Origin: CAYYUA01 sp964542585
GTDB taxonomy: Bacteria; Bacteroidota; Bacteroidia; CAILMK01; CAYYUA01
Assembly: GCA_964542585.1 (NCBI GenBank)
Contig: CAZIUI010000006.1
Location: forward strand, 39,996-103,995
Reading direction: 5' to 3'
Length of the DNA: 64,000 bases
Part shown: piece after piece, positions 9,369-17,223 of the stretch
How positions within the stretch are numbered: the stretch's first letter is position 1
Layout: the number at the start of each line of letters is the position of its first letter
The notes under the pieces: model-generated
The model's database searches: none
What the model was told of the DNA's origin: nothing
Seen by the model: only the letters and a program-made list of their open reading frames with translations
Position numbers and translations under genes: made by a program

Positions 9369-9600
9369 AACCGCATTAGTAGACCTACATGCCTAAACAA
9401 AATTGGGAATTTTTCGCTAAGCATCAGCTTAGAACCTACTGGGCTCTATGTAGGAATTTATAACCCTACTACAGCCAGCGTCCGGCATATTCTTAATTTT
9501 GTGAAGTGCTGACTAAAGTAAAAAACTGTAGACCGCTGCGCGATGGCTTCTTTTGTCTTATAGCTTTGGACTAATCCTGCTCTAAATATGATTGATACCA

Positions 9601-10125
9601 ATGGGTGAAGTTGTAGTAGAAATATTTAAAATTGTCCTCCCGTCTGTGGTCGTTTTTTTGACGGCTTACCTGATTATCCGTTCATTTTTTGAAAGGCAAG
9701 AAAAACAGGAAGAACTAAAGCTGCAGCAGCAAGCACAAGATCATGTGTTACCCGCTCGGCTCCAGGCTTATGAACGCGTAATCCTTTTCCTGGAAAGAAT
9801 CCACCCTGACAACCTTATAAGTCGTGTTCGCGAAAATGATATGACAGCAGCGGACCTCCAGGTAGCGCTCTTGAAAGATATCAGAGCTGAGTATAATCAC
9901 AACCTCTCTCAACAACTATACTTGACCAACGATGCCTGGGTACTTGTTCGCAACGCCAAGGAAGAGATGATCAAACTTATCAACCTTTCTTATGGGCAAG
10001 TTAAGCCCGATGACAAAGCGATGGAACTTACGCGGGTGATTATCAATAGTTTAATGCAGGGGGAAAAATCCCCGACCGAACCTGCAATTCGGTACATCAA
10101 GCAAGAAGCCCAAACCTTATTCTAA
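9601..10125 (+). CDS. Conserved Bacteroidota membrane-anchored protein of unknown function
   Basis: The 174-residue protein begins with one hydrophobic helix (about residues 10-25) followed by a charged, mostly helical cytoplasmic domain containing HVLPARLQAYERVILFLERI and ending in QEAQTLF. I recognise it as a small protein often found directly upstream of the acyl-CoA mutase gene in Bacteroidota, possibly the family catalogued as DUF7935. No catalytic motif is visible. I chose the ATG at 9601 over a TTG three codons upstream. The mutase gene starts 24 bp after its stop, so they are likely cotranscribed, but a functional link is unproven. Confidence 0.72.
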   Translation: MGEVVVEIFKIVLPSVVVFLTAYLIIRSFFERQEKQEELKLQQQAQDHVLPARLQAYERVILFLERIHPDNLISRVRENDMTAADLQVALLKDIRAEYNHNLSQQLYLTNDAWVLVRNAKEEMIKLINLSYGQVKPDDKAMELTRVIINSLMQGEKSPTEPAIRYIKQEAQTLF

Positions 10126-10149
10126 CAAAAAAACTGTGAATGATAACCT

Positions 10150-11730
10150 ATGGCGCGTAAGGAGCAGGACGAAAAGCAAGCATCTTCATTCCAGACGGAT
10201 TCAGGGATTACGATACACCGGGTTTACGAAAAGAAGGACTATAATTTATCAAAACCAGGGGAATATCCCTTTACTCGTGGTATTCATCCCGGTATGTACC
10301 GGGACCGCTTGTGGACGATGCGTCAATATGCAGGGTTTTCAACAGCTGAGGAGTCGAATAAACGGTATCATTACCTTTTGAAACAAGGCACTACCGGCCT
10401 TTCAGTCGCATTTGACCTACCAACCCAAATTGGCTATGATTCTGATCATTTGTTTGCAGAAGGCGAAGTTGGGAAAGTTGGGGTTGCTATAGACTCTCTC
10501 CAGGACATTGAGATCCTCTTTGATGGGATAACGCTACAGAACGTCACCACTTCAATGACCATCAATGCTACTGCGCCTATTTTATTAGCCTTTTACATTG
10601 CATTGGCTAAAAAACAAGGTTCAGACCTCACACGCATTTCAGGCACTATCCAAAACGATATACTCAAAGAATACGCTGCAAGGGGTACCCATCGCTATCC
10701 GCCCCAACCATCCATGCGCCTTATCACAGATGTTTTTGAATACTGTAGCCAACATTTACCGAAATGGAACACCATTTCAATTTCCGGTTACCATATCCGT
10801 GAGGCCGGAGCAACGGCAGCCCAGGAGCTTGCTTTTACACTGGCCAATGGTAAAGCTTATGTCCAAGCAGCGCAAGCAAAGGGGCTGGATATCAATGTTT
10901 TTGGGAAGCGGCTTTCATTCTTCTTCAATGCGCATAACAATTTTTTCCAGGAAGTAGCGAAATTCCGGGCAGCCAGACGGATGTGGGCCAAAATAATGAA
11001 AGACCTGGGTGCTACTGATACTAAGGCTTTAAAGGTTCGGTTTCATGCTCAAACGGGTGGTTCTACTTTAACTGCAACACAACCACTCAATAACACTGCC
11101 CGCGTTACGATACAGGCTCTTTCAGCCGTTCTGGGAGGTACACAGTCTCTCCATACCAATGGATATGATGAAGCCCTGAGCCTTCCAACGGAAAAATCAG
11201 CCCAACTAGCCCTTCGCACTCAGCAAATTATCGCTTACGAAAGTGGCGTTACAGATACCGTAGACCCGCTTGGTGGTTCCTATTTTGTGGAAGCCTTAAC
11301 GGATGAATTAGAGGCCAAAGCTTCAGAATACATTGATAAGATCGATGAATTTGGCGGGGCGGTAAAAGCCATTGAGCAAGGCTATATTCAAGAAGAAATA
11401 AGCCAGGCCGCCTTCGAATACCAAAAAGCGACCGAAGAAGAACGGCAGGTCATTGTAGGTGTGAACCGGTTCCAATCCGAAGATGAGAACACGGAGTCAG
11501 ATTTGTTTAAAGTGGATCCCGCTATTCAGGAGCAGCAGATTGAAAAGCTTAAAAAGCTTAAAGCCAAGCGCGATAACGCCAAGGCCGAAGAGAAACTTAA
11601 AGCCATGGAACAGGCTGCCGGAACTGATGAAAACCTGATGCCATACCTCATTGACGCTGTTGAGCACTACGCAACCCTGGGCGAAATAGCTGAGGCCATG
11701 AGAAAGGTATTTGGTGAACATGAGCAGTAA
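10150..11730 (+). CDS. Acyl-CoA mutase large (catalytic) subunit, methylmalonyl-CoA mutase type
   Basis: The 526-residue protein covers only the TIM-barrel catalytic half of methylmalonyl-CoA mutase; the C-terminal cobalamin-binding domain with its DxHxxG motif is absent. Visible family motifs are GLSVAFDLPTQIGYDSD, TSMTINATAP, IQNDILKEYAARGTHRYPP and ISGYHIREAGATA. The substrate-pocket residue in RQYAGF (residue 60) is tyrosine, as in true methylmalonyl-CoA mutases, rather than the phenylalanine or isoleucine of isobutyryl- or hydroxyisobutyryl-CoA mutases. The C-terminal 100 residues are charged and helical. A separate B12-binding small subunit would be needed for activity and is not in the window. 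Confidence 0.88.
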   Translation: MARKEQDEKQASSFQTDSGITIHRVYEKKDYNLSKPGEYPFTRGIHPGMYRDRLWTMRQYAGFSTAEESNKRYHYLLKQGTTGLSVAFDLPTQIGYDSDHLFAEGEVGKVGVAIDSLQDIEILFDGITLQNVTTSMTINATAPILLAFYIALAKKQGSDLTRISGTIQNDILKEYAARGTHRYPPQPSMRLITDVFEYCSQHLPKWNTISISGYHIREAGATAAQELAFTLANGKAYVQAAQAKGLDINVFGKRLSFFFNAHNNFFQEVAKFRAARRMWAKIMKDLGATDTKALKVRFHAQTGGSTLTATQPLNNTARVTIQALSAVLGGTQSLHTNGYDEALSLPTEKSAQLALRTQQIIAYESGVTDTVDPLGGSYFVEALTDELEAKASEYIDKIDEFGGAVKAIEQGYIQEEISQAAFEYQKATEEERQVIVGVNRFQSEDENTESDLFKVDPAIQEQQIEKLKKLKAKRDNAKAEEKLKAMEQAAGTDENLMPYLIDAVEHYATLGEIAEAMRKVFGEHEQ

Positions 11731-12174
11731 GGCTTCATCCAATTTTTAATACTGCTTGATCATTTATTTGCTAGCTGGTTTTAATGAGCCCCAAACTGGA
11801 AACAATCAATTTTAAAAATTTCCAGAATTCAAATTGTCAAGGCTTAAACCTTTTTATAAGGTCTATCAAAGCTAATAAAGCAATACATTTATATCTATTT
11901 TTTATTGATTAAAAAATGATTTAAAAAGGCATTCACTGTCAGGAAGTTAAGAAAACATTAAGCCCCTTTTTGTTTTATAACTATTTGGTTTTCAATACTT
12001 TATAAAATAAATTAAGAAAATGTTAAAGAATTTTTACTAGGTAAATTGCCAAAAATCGACCCTGTAAAAATCAAGAAATTGTCAAGGGGGTTCATATTTT
12101 TTTTAAATTACTAAAAGACTCAACTTTACGCAATCAACTAAACCCACTGAAAAAGTAAACCGGAGGTGAGCAAT
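11731..12174. other. AT-rich gap upstream of dnaA, with short direct repeats
   Basis: No gene is supported here. The segment is strongly AT-rich. It contains a 12-bp exact direct repeat (AAATTGTCAAGG at 11831-11842 and 12076-12087) and a pair of near-identical 16-mers of the form TTAAGAAAA(CA/TG)TTAA at 11947-11962 and 12012-12027. I find no good match to the DnaA box TTATNCACA, so I do not call it an origin. It probably holds the dnaA promoter and regulatory sites. Confidence 0.5.
12162..12169 (+). promoter_or_regulatory. Strong Shine-Dalgarno sequence of dnaA (GGAGGTGA)
   Basis: Eight bases complementary to the canonical 16S rRNA 3' end sit 5 nt before the ATG at 12175. Almost no other gene in this window has a comparable site, in keeping with the known rarity of Shine-Dalgarno use in Bacteroidota. 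It also fixes the dnaA start, because the upstream in-frame GTG at 12166 lies inside it. Confidence 0.75.
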
Positions 12175-13674
12175 ATGTCAGAACCGCATATTGAAGCTTG
12201 GGACCGCTGCCTAAATGCCATTAAAGAAAACATCAACCATCAGAGTTTTAAGACCTGGTTTGAGCCTATCAAACCCCTAAGCTTAATTGACAATGTGCTC
12301 ACAATTCAAGTACCTAGCCAATTTTTTTATGAATGGCTGGAAGAGCATTACGTTGATTTGCTCAAAAGAACCATCAGAACTGAGATAAGTCCAAGTGCTA
12401 AACTCGAATACAGCATAACGGTTGATGGAGGTGCTGTAGGTCAAGAGGCGCAGACCGTAAGCATGCCTCAGAAACAAGGTAAACAGCAGCAAGGACTTGA
12501 AGTGTCGATGCCCTCTAATATAGGCAGCAACATCAAGAACCCTTTTGTAATACCAGGCCTAAAGCAAGTAAACATTGACTCCCAGCTAAATCCCAACATG
12601 ACCATGGAAACTTTTGTCGAGGGAGAGTGCAACCAGCTTGCGCGTTCAGCAGGGCTTGCCGCTGCTCAAAAACCTGGCGGCACCTCTTTCAATCCCTTAA
12701 TGATTTATGGGGAGGTAGGCCTTGGCAAAACCCATCTTATACAAGCCATTGGCAATGAGGTTCAGTCCAATTACTCGGATAAAACCATCCTGTATGTCTC
12801 GTCAGAAAAGTTTACCAATCAGTTCATAGAAGCTATAAAGGACAATACTGTTAATCAATTCCTCAATTTTTACCAGTTAGTAGATGTCCTCATCATTGAT
12901 GATGTGCAGTTTTTTAGTAAAAAAGAGAAAACTCAGGAAATCTTTTTCCACATATTCAATCAGCTTCATCAGAAGGGAAAGCAGCTTATTTTAAGTTCAG
13001 ACCGGGCGCCTCGTGATATTGAATACATGGAAGAGCGCTTACTATCGCGTTTTAAATGGGGGCTAACCGCTGATTTGACTGAACCGGACTATGAAACGCG
13101 ATTGGCCATTCTTGAGCAAAAAATGCATAATGATGGCGTAGAGTTACCACAGGAAGTGATTGAGTACATGGCCTACAATATCAAATCCAGCATACGGGAA
13201 CTAGAAGGCGCTATGATCTCTATCCTGGCGCATGCTTCTTTTAGTAAACGCGAAGTGGGCCTAAGCTTAGCAAAAGAGATTGTCAACAATTTTACCTCAA
13301 AAGGAACCCGTGAGCTCACAATTGAGCAAATTCATGAGGTAGTATGTGATCAATTTCAGGTAGACCCCGAGCAAGTGCGGTCCAAAACCAGGAAGCGGGA
13401 AGTCGTACAAGCCAGGCAGCTTACCATGTTTCTGGCTAAGCATTGCACCAATTCCTCTTTGAAACAGATCGGCAAATACTTTAACGGAAGGGATCATTCT
13501 ACCGTCATCTATGCTAACCAAACCGTCCAAAACATGATGGACACCGATCCCAAATTCAGGGAGCAAGTGGAATCCATCCAGAAAAGGATGAAAATAGAAC
13601 TCGGAACCGAGCAACAGCCTGGTTTTTCACGGGCCACTGCGGAAAAAGGTAACCAGAAGTCCCAAAGCGCATAG
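12175..13674 (+). CDS. dnaA: Chromosomal replication initiator protein DnaA
   Basis: The 499-residue protein has all four DnaA domains: the N-terminal protein-interaction domain (about residues 1-80), a glutamine-rich linker, the AAA+ domain with Walker A GEVGLGKTH (179-187) and Walker B LIIDDVQFF, and the DNA-binding domain with the signature GRDHSTVIYA. It binds DnaA boxes and opens the origin. The ATG at 12175 is chosen because of the ribosome-binding site just before it. It is slightly longer than many DnaA proteins because of a C-terminal tail rich in polar residues. It converges with the DUF4159 gene, 18 bp apart. Confidence 0.98.
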   Translation: MSEPHIEAWDRCLNAIKENINHQSFKTWFEPIKPLSLIDNVLTIQVPSQFFYEWLEEHYVDLLKRTIRTEISPSAKLEYSITVDGGAVGQEAQTVSMPQKQGKQQQGLEVSMPSNIGSNIKNPFVIPGLKQVNIDSQLNPNMTMETFVEGECNQLARSAGLAAAQKPGGTSFNPLMIYGEVGLGKTHLIQAIGNEVQSNYSDKTILYVSSEKFTNQFIEAIKDNTVNQFLNFYQLVDVLIIDDVQFFSKKEKTQEIFFHIFNQLHQKGKQLILSSDRAPRDIEYMEERLLSRFKWGLTADLTEPDYETRLAILEQKMHNDGVELPQEVIEYMAYNIKSSIRELEGAMISILAHASFSKREVGLSLAKEIVNNFTSKGTRELTIEQIHEVVCDQFQVDPEQVRSKTRKREVVQARQLTMFLAKHCTNSSLKQIGKYFNGRDHSTVIYANQTVQNMMDTDPKFREQVESIQKRMKIELGTEQQPGFSRATAEKGNQKSQSA

Positions 13675-13692
13675 CTCTATTCAACACCTTTT

Positions 13693-14367
13693 TTACTGCT
13701 TCATGAAAGCAAGCTGAAGAATATTGGCACCCATACGAAGGGCTTTCATACGAGCTTCTTTGGGATTGTTATGAACCTCGGGGGCTTCCCATCCATCCCC
13801 CAAGTCGGATTCGAAAGAGTAAAATACCACAAGCTCACCTTCGTATATAATTCCAAAACCTTGGGGTGGTTTATCAGGGTCATGTTTATGAATAGCCGGT
13901 AAACCCTTATCAAAGTCAAAGGTTTGATGATAAATTGGGTGGCTAAAAGGTAGTTCGACTAGTTGGTGATTCGGAAACACTTTCTTCAATTCCGTCCGGA
14001 TATAAGGATCCATGCCATAGTTATCGTCAATATGAAGAAAGCCACCAGCCTTTAAATACTGTCGCAGATTTCGGGCGCCCCTATCAGAAAATTTCACATT
14101 CCCATGACCCGTCATGTAAAGGAGGGGATAGTTAAAAATTTCAGGACTTGCGGGTTCTACTTCGGCAGCCTCAGCCTTAATTTGGGTGCCAAGCTCTTTA
14201 TTTGTGAAGTTAATCAGGCGAGGCAAGGATGTCGGGTCAGAATACCAGTCACCGCCCCCTTCGTACTTAAGCCTTGCTATCTGAAGACCATTCTGGCTAA
14301 AGGCCTCTGCTACTGAGAAAAAGGCCAAAAAAGCCCCTAAGGCGATTTTAAAATATCTTGCTTTCAT
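13693..14367 (-). CDS. DUF4159-domain exported protein
   Basis: The 224-residue protein begins with a signal peptide ending near AEAFSQ. The rest is a single DUF4159 domain with family-type stretches LYMTGHGNVKFSDRGARNLRQ and GGFLHIDDNYGMDP, a fold resembling glutamine-amidotransferase-like domains. It is a soluble periplasmic or outer-face protein of unknown function, common in Bacteroidota and often found near BatA/MoxR-type genes. Here such genes are at 37533 and 46850, not adjacent. The ATG start at 14367 gives a good signal peptide. Confidence 0.82.
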   Translation of the reverse strand: MKARYFKIALGAFLAFFSVAEAFSQNGLQIARLKYEGGGDWYSDPTSLPRLINFTNKELGTQIKAEAAEVEPASPEIFNYPLLYMTGHGNVKFSDRGARNLRQYLKAGGFLHIDDNYGMDPYIRTELKKVFPNHQLVELPFSHPIYHQTFDFDKGLPAIHKHDPDKPPQGFGIIYEGELVVFYSFESDLGDGWEAPEVHNNPKEARMKALRMGANILQLAFMKQ

Positions 14368-14409
14368 ACAACTCCTTTGATTGTTTCTTTCTATAGCAAA
14401 ATTACTGCC

Positions 14410-15129
14410 TTATCTTGTTCCTTCTTGGTCAATCGCTTCAAGCATTCCCATTGCGGCTATCGGGGCCGTTTCAGCCCTTAAGCGCAATGGACCCAGGGTC
14501 ACTGGTTGGTAGCCCAGATCATTCGCAAGGCTTAATTCCTGATTGGTAAAATCGCCCTCTGGTCCAAAAATGAAATCTACACTTTTAGATGGATGGTAAA
14601 CCTCTGTTAAATGAGGTTTGTAAGTACTTTGGCATTCGGCAATCAGGCGTTGATCACTATGCTCAATAGTTGTTAAGCATTCCTTAAGCGTCTTGTAAAC
14701 ATAACACTGCGGTAACGTAGCGCGCATACACTGCTTCATCGCGCTTATTAACAAGCGCTTTACACGGTCTTGGTTGACCTTTTTACGCTCTACGTGGTCA
14801 AAATAAACAAGCGATATAGCTTGTACCCCCATTTCCACAGCCTTTTCTAACATCCATTCCAACCGGTTACGATTCTGTAAGGGTGGAATGATTAAATGGC
14901 GGTAAGCCCTGTCAATTTCCTCGGGATGGACGTTCAACACCTTTAACCAACATTGTTTTTTAACAATGCTTTGGATTTTCGTTTCATAAAAATACCCCCT
15001 CCCGTCCGTCAACATCAGAAAATCACCTGTCTTGAAGCGCAGAACTTTTAAAGCATGCGAGGCTTCTTGTTCGTTTAATAAAATTTCCTTTTCATTGCCT
15101 TTGATGGCGGGTTCATAAAAGATATTCAA
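14410..15129 (-). CDS. rsmE: 16S rRNA (uracil-1498 N3)-methyltransferase RsmE
   Basis: The 239-residue protein has the PUA-like N-terminal domain and a SPOUT methyltransferase domain with the knot motifs FIFGPEGDFTNQEL and VTLGPLRLRAETAPIAAMG, which are diagnostic of RsmE. It methylates N3 of U1498 in 16S rRNA. The start is TTG at 15129; I see no in-frame ATG upstream. It diverges from the nhaC gene with only 23 bp between the two start codons. The DUF4159 gene follows 42 bp downstream. Confidence 0.95.
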   Translation of the reverse strand: MNIFYEPAIKGNEKEILLNEQEASHALKVLRFKTGDFLMLTDGRGYFYETKIQSIVKKQCWLKVLNVHPEEIDRAYRHLIIPPLQNRNRLEWMLEKAVEMGVQAISLVYFDHVERKKVNQDRVKRLLISAMKQCMRATLPQCYVYKTLKECLTTIEHSDQRLIAECQSTYKPHLTEVYHPSKSVDFIFGPEGDFTNQELSLANDLGYQPVTLGPLRLRAETAPIAAMGMLEAIDQEGTR

Positions 15130-15152
15130 GGCACTTTCATTTTATCCAAATA

Positions 15153-17102
15153 TTGCGCTTGCTCAATTTAACATTAATCCCTCCCTTTCACCGCTTTTGG
15201 TTATTCGCCCTAATTGGCGCATTTTGCTTGCTCAGCCCCCATTTAAGGGCAGATGAATCAACAAAGCTTCAGGTTAATGCTCCAGCACATCTGGTAGGCA
15301 AAGATAGCTTATCCGGTACTTTGCAGATAGTTGGTAAATCCATAAATGGAGAAAAAGGTGTTCAATTTATTATTCAAAAGGATACGCTTAAATCCGTATT
15401 GACTTTCAAAAATGGGAAAGCGACATTCAAAATCCCCTTTGCCAATGCTTCAAAAATAGGAATCAGGTTACCTTCAAACAGATTAAAGGCTGACCATGAA
15501 GTCCGCTATTGGCCTGGATGGGTTAGCATTATTCCTCCGCTACTGGCAATCCTTTTGGCATTACTGCTACGAGAGGTCATAACCAGTCTTTTTGTAGGCG
15601 TGCTTACAGGGTTACTTTTTATAAAAGGTTTTACCTTATCTGGCCTCTTCACGGCTCTTTTCCGATTTGTAGACACCTATCTTATTGACGTTCTGAGCCA
15701 AAGCAGCCACTTATCCATCATCCTGTTTTCTTTACTAATAGGTGGAATGGTTTCATTGATATCCGCAAATGGCGGTATGTTAGGGTTTGTGGCTTATCTA
15801 AAAGGCTGGGCAAGCAACGCCAGGCGCACGCAGTCGGTAACCTGGCTCACGGGCATAGCGATATTTTTCGATGACTATGCCAATACCCTAATCGTGGGAA
15901 ACACCATGCGCCCCTTAAGTGACCGCTTTCGAATTTCCAGAGAAAAGTTAGCGTATTTAGTAGACAGTACAGCAGCACCGATAGCTTCAGTCGCTTTCAT
16001 CACCACCTGGATCGGTGCGCAACTGGATTATATTGAAAATGCTAGTCGTAGTTTGCCTGTTCAGGAAAGCGCTTATGCGATTTTTTTCCAATCTTTAAGT
16101 TATGCTTTCTACCCTGTTTTTGCCCTTGCTTTTATCCTGCTTTTAATCCTTTTTAATCGTGACTTCGGTCCCATGTATAAAGCGGAAGCAAATGCCAGAA
16201 TAGGACATACCACGCCATCACCATCAGAAACCGAAGCCAATGAGCATACAAAAGAGGGGAATGCCCTGGATGCTTTAGGTCCGCTTGCCACTTTAGTTTT
16301 AACGGCTTTCGGCGCTTTGCTTTATACCGGTTATGAGCCTGAAGTCTGGAGTAAAAACGGAGCGGGCTTTTTCGTAAAAATAGCTGAAACTATAGGTCAG
16401 GCCAATGCTTATGATGCCTTACTATGGGCTTCTACTGTTAGTTTATTGTTAGCCATATTACTAAGTGTTCTAAGAGGCACATTGTCTTTAAGCACAACCA
16501 TAGAGCGGATTACAGATGGTTTCAAATCCATGTTGGGGGCGCTTATGATCCTTGTACTAGCTTGGTCCCTGGCAGCTGTAACCGCCAAACTCAATACGGC
16601 CGGCTTTCTAGCACAATTGTTTACCGGTAATATTCCTCCGGTCTTGTATCCCGCCATTGTTTTTATCCTTTCGGCAGTAGTTTCCTTTTCCACGGGTTCT
16701 AGCTGGGGAACCATGGCTATTCTTTATCCATTAGTTTTGCCGGCAACTTACCAGGCTAGTGCTGCTGCTGGTTTAGATCAAGCCGCAATAATGCCACTGT
16801 TTTACCACGTAGTTTCAGTTGTATTGGCCGGGTCAGTTATGGGTGATCATTGCTCACCTTTATCAGATACCACCATTTTAAGTTCACTTGCCACAAAATG
16901 CAACCACATTCAACACGTGAGAACGCAGTTACCTTATGCATTGGTTGTGGGATCCATAAGCCTGGTTATCGGTCACTTGCTAACGGCTTTCGGATGGTTA
17001 CCTTCATTGCTGGCTTTTCCATTAGGAATCCTATTGATGGCGCTAATCATCAGGTACCTCTTAGGAAAAAAACTCCCCGAAGCTAGTGGCATAGCCAGTT
17101 AA
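15153..17102 (+). CDS. NhaC-family sodium/proton antiporter with extra N-terminal domain
   Basis: The 649-residue protein starts at TTG. Residues 1-33 look like a signal peptide (ending near LRADE), residues about 34-115 form a beta-rich, probably periplasmic domain, and the rest is a multi-helix antiporter domain. Family motifs include FFDDYANTLIVGNTMRPL and the C-terminal GDHCSPLSDTTILSS. The protein would exchange Na+ for H+ across the inner membrane. Some NhaC relatives are malate/lactate antiporters, so the substrate is not certain. The 12-bp tandem repeat follows 38 bp downstream. Confidence 0.88.
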   Translation: MRLLNLTLIPPFHRFWLFALIGAFCLLSPHLRADESTKLQVNAPAHLVGKDSLSGTLQIVGKSINGEKGVQFIIQKDTLKSVLTFKNGKATFKIPFANASKIGIRLPSNRLKADHEVRYWPGWVSIIPPLLAILLALLLREVITSLFVGVLTGLLFIKGFTLSGLFTALFRFVDTYLIDVLSQSSHLSIILFSLLIGGMVSLISANGGMLGFVAYLKGWASNARRTQSVTWLTGIAIFFDDYANTLIVGNTMRPLSDRFRISREKLAYLVDSTAAPIASVAFITTWIGAQLDYIENASRSLPVQESAYAIFFQSLSYAFYPVFALAFILLLILFNRDFGPMYKAEANARIGHTTPSPSETEANEHTKEGNALDALGPLATLVLTAFGALLYTGYEPEVWSKNGAGFFVKIAETIGQANAYDALLWASTVSLLLAILLSVLRGTLSLSTTIERITDGFKSMLGALMILVLAWSLAAVTAKLNTAGFLAQLFTGNIPPVLYPAIVFILSAVVSFSTGSSWGTMAILYPLVLPATYQASAAAGLDQAAIMPLFYHVVSVVLAGSVMGDHCSPLSDTTILSSLATKCNHIQHVRTQLPYALVVGSISLVIGHLLTAFGWLPSLLAFPLGILLMALIIRYLLGKKLPEASGIAS

Positions 17103-17140
17103 ATTTGACAATCTGTATATTAACACTATATGGTAAATAT

Positions 17141-17198
17141 TTCTGAATGCCTTTCTGAATGCCTTTCTGAATGCCTTTCTGAATGCCTTTCTGAATGC
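17141..17198. repeat. 12-bp tandem repeat, 4.8 copies, upstream of the GH3 gene
   Basis: The unit TTCTGAATGCCT begins at 17141, 17153, 17165 and 17177 as four perfect copies, followed by a 10-base partial copy at 17189-17198. The array ends 25 bp before the TTG start of the GH3 gene and lies 38 bp after the nhaC stop. All copies are identical, which suggests recent slippage. A minus-strand frame reads the unit as repeated AFRK, but I do not consider that coding. Confidence 0.95.
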
Positions 17199-17223
17199 TA
17201 AAAACAAACAAAAAGCATCTACT

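Noticed and set aside
9369..9600. Small hairpins in the divergent gap before the mutase operon (CTAAGC/GCTTAG and CCTAC/GTAGG)
   Set aside because: Stems are only 5-6 bp with no T run and can arise by chance.
11731..12174. Chromosomal origin next to dnaA
   Set aside because: AT-rich and beside dnaA, but no convincing DnaA box is visible, and in many Bacteroidota the origin is not next to dnaA.
17141..17198. CRISPR array
   Set aside because: The units are 12 bp and directly abutting with no unique spacers, and no cas gene is present.
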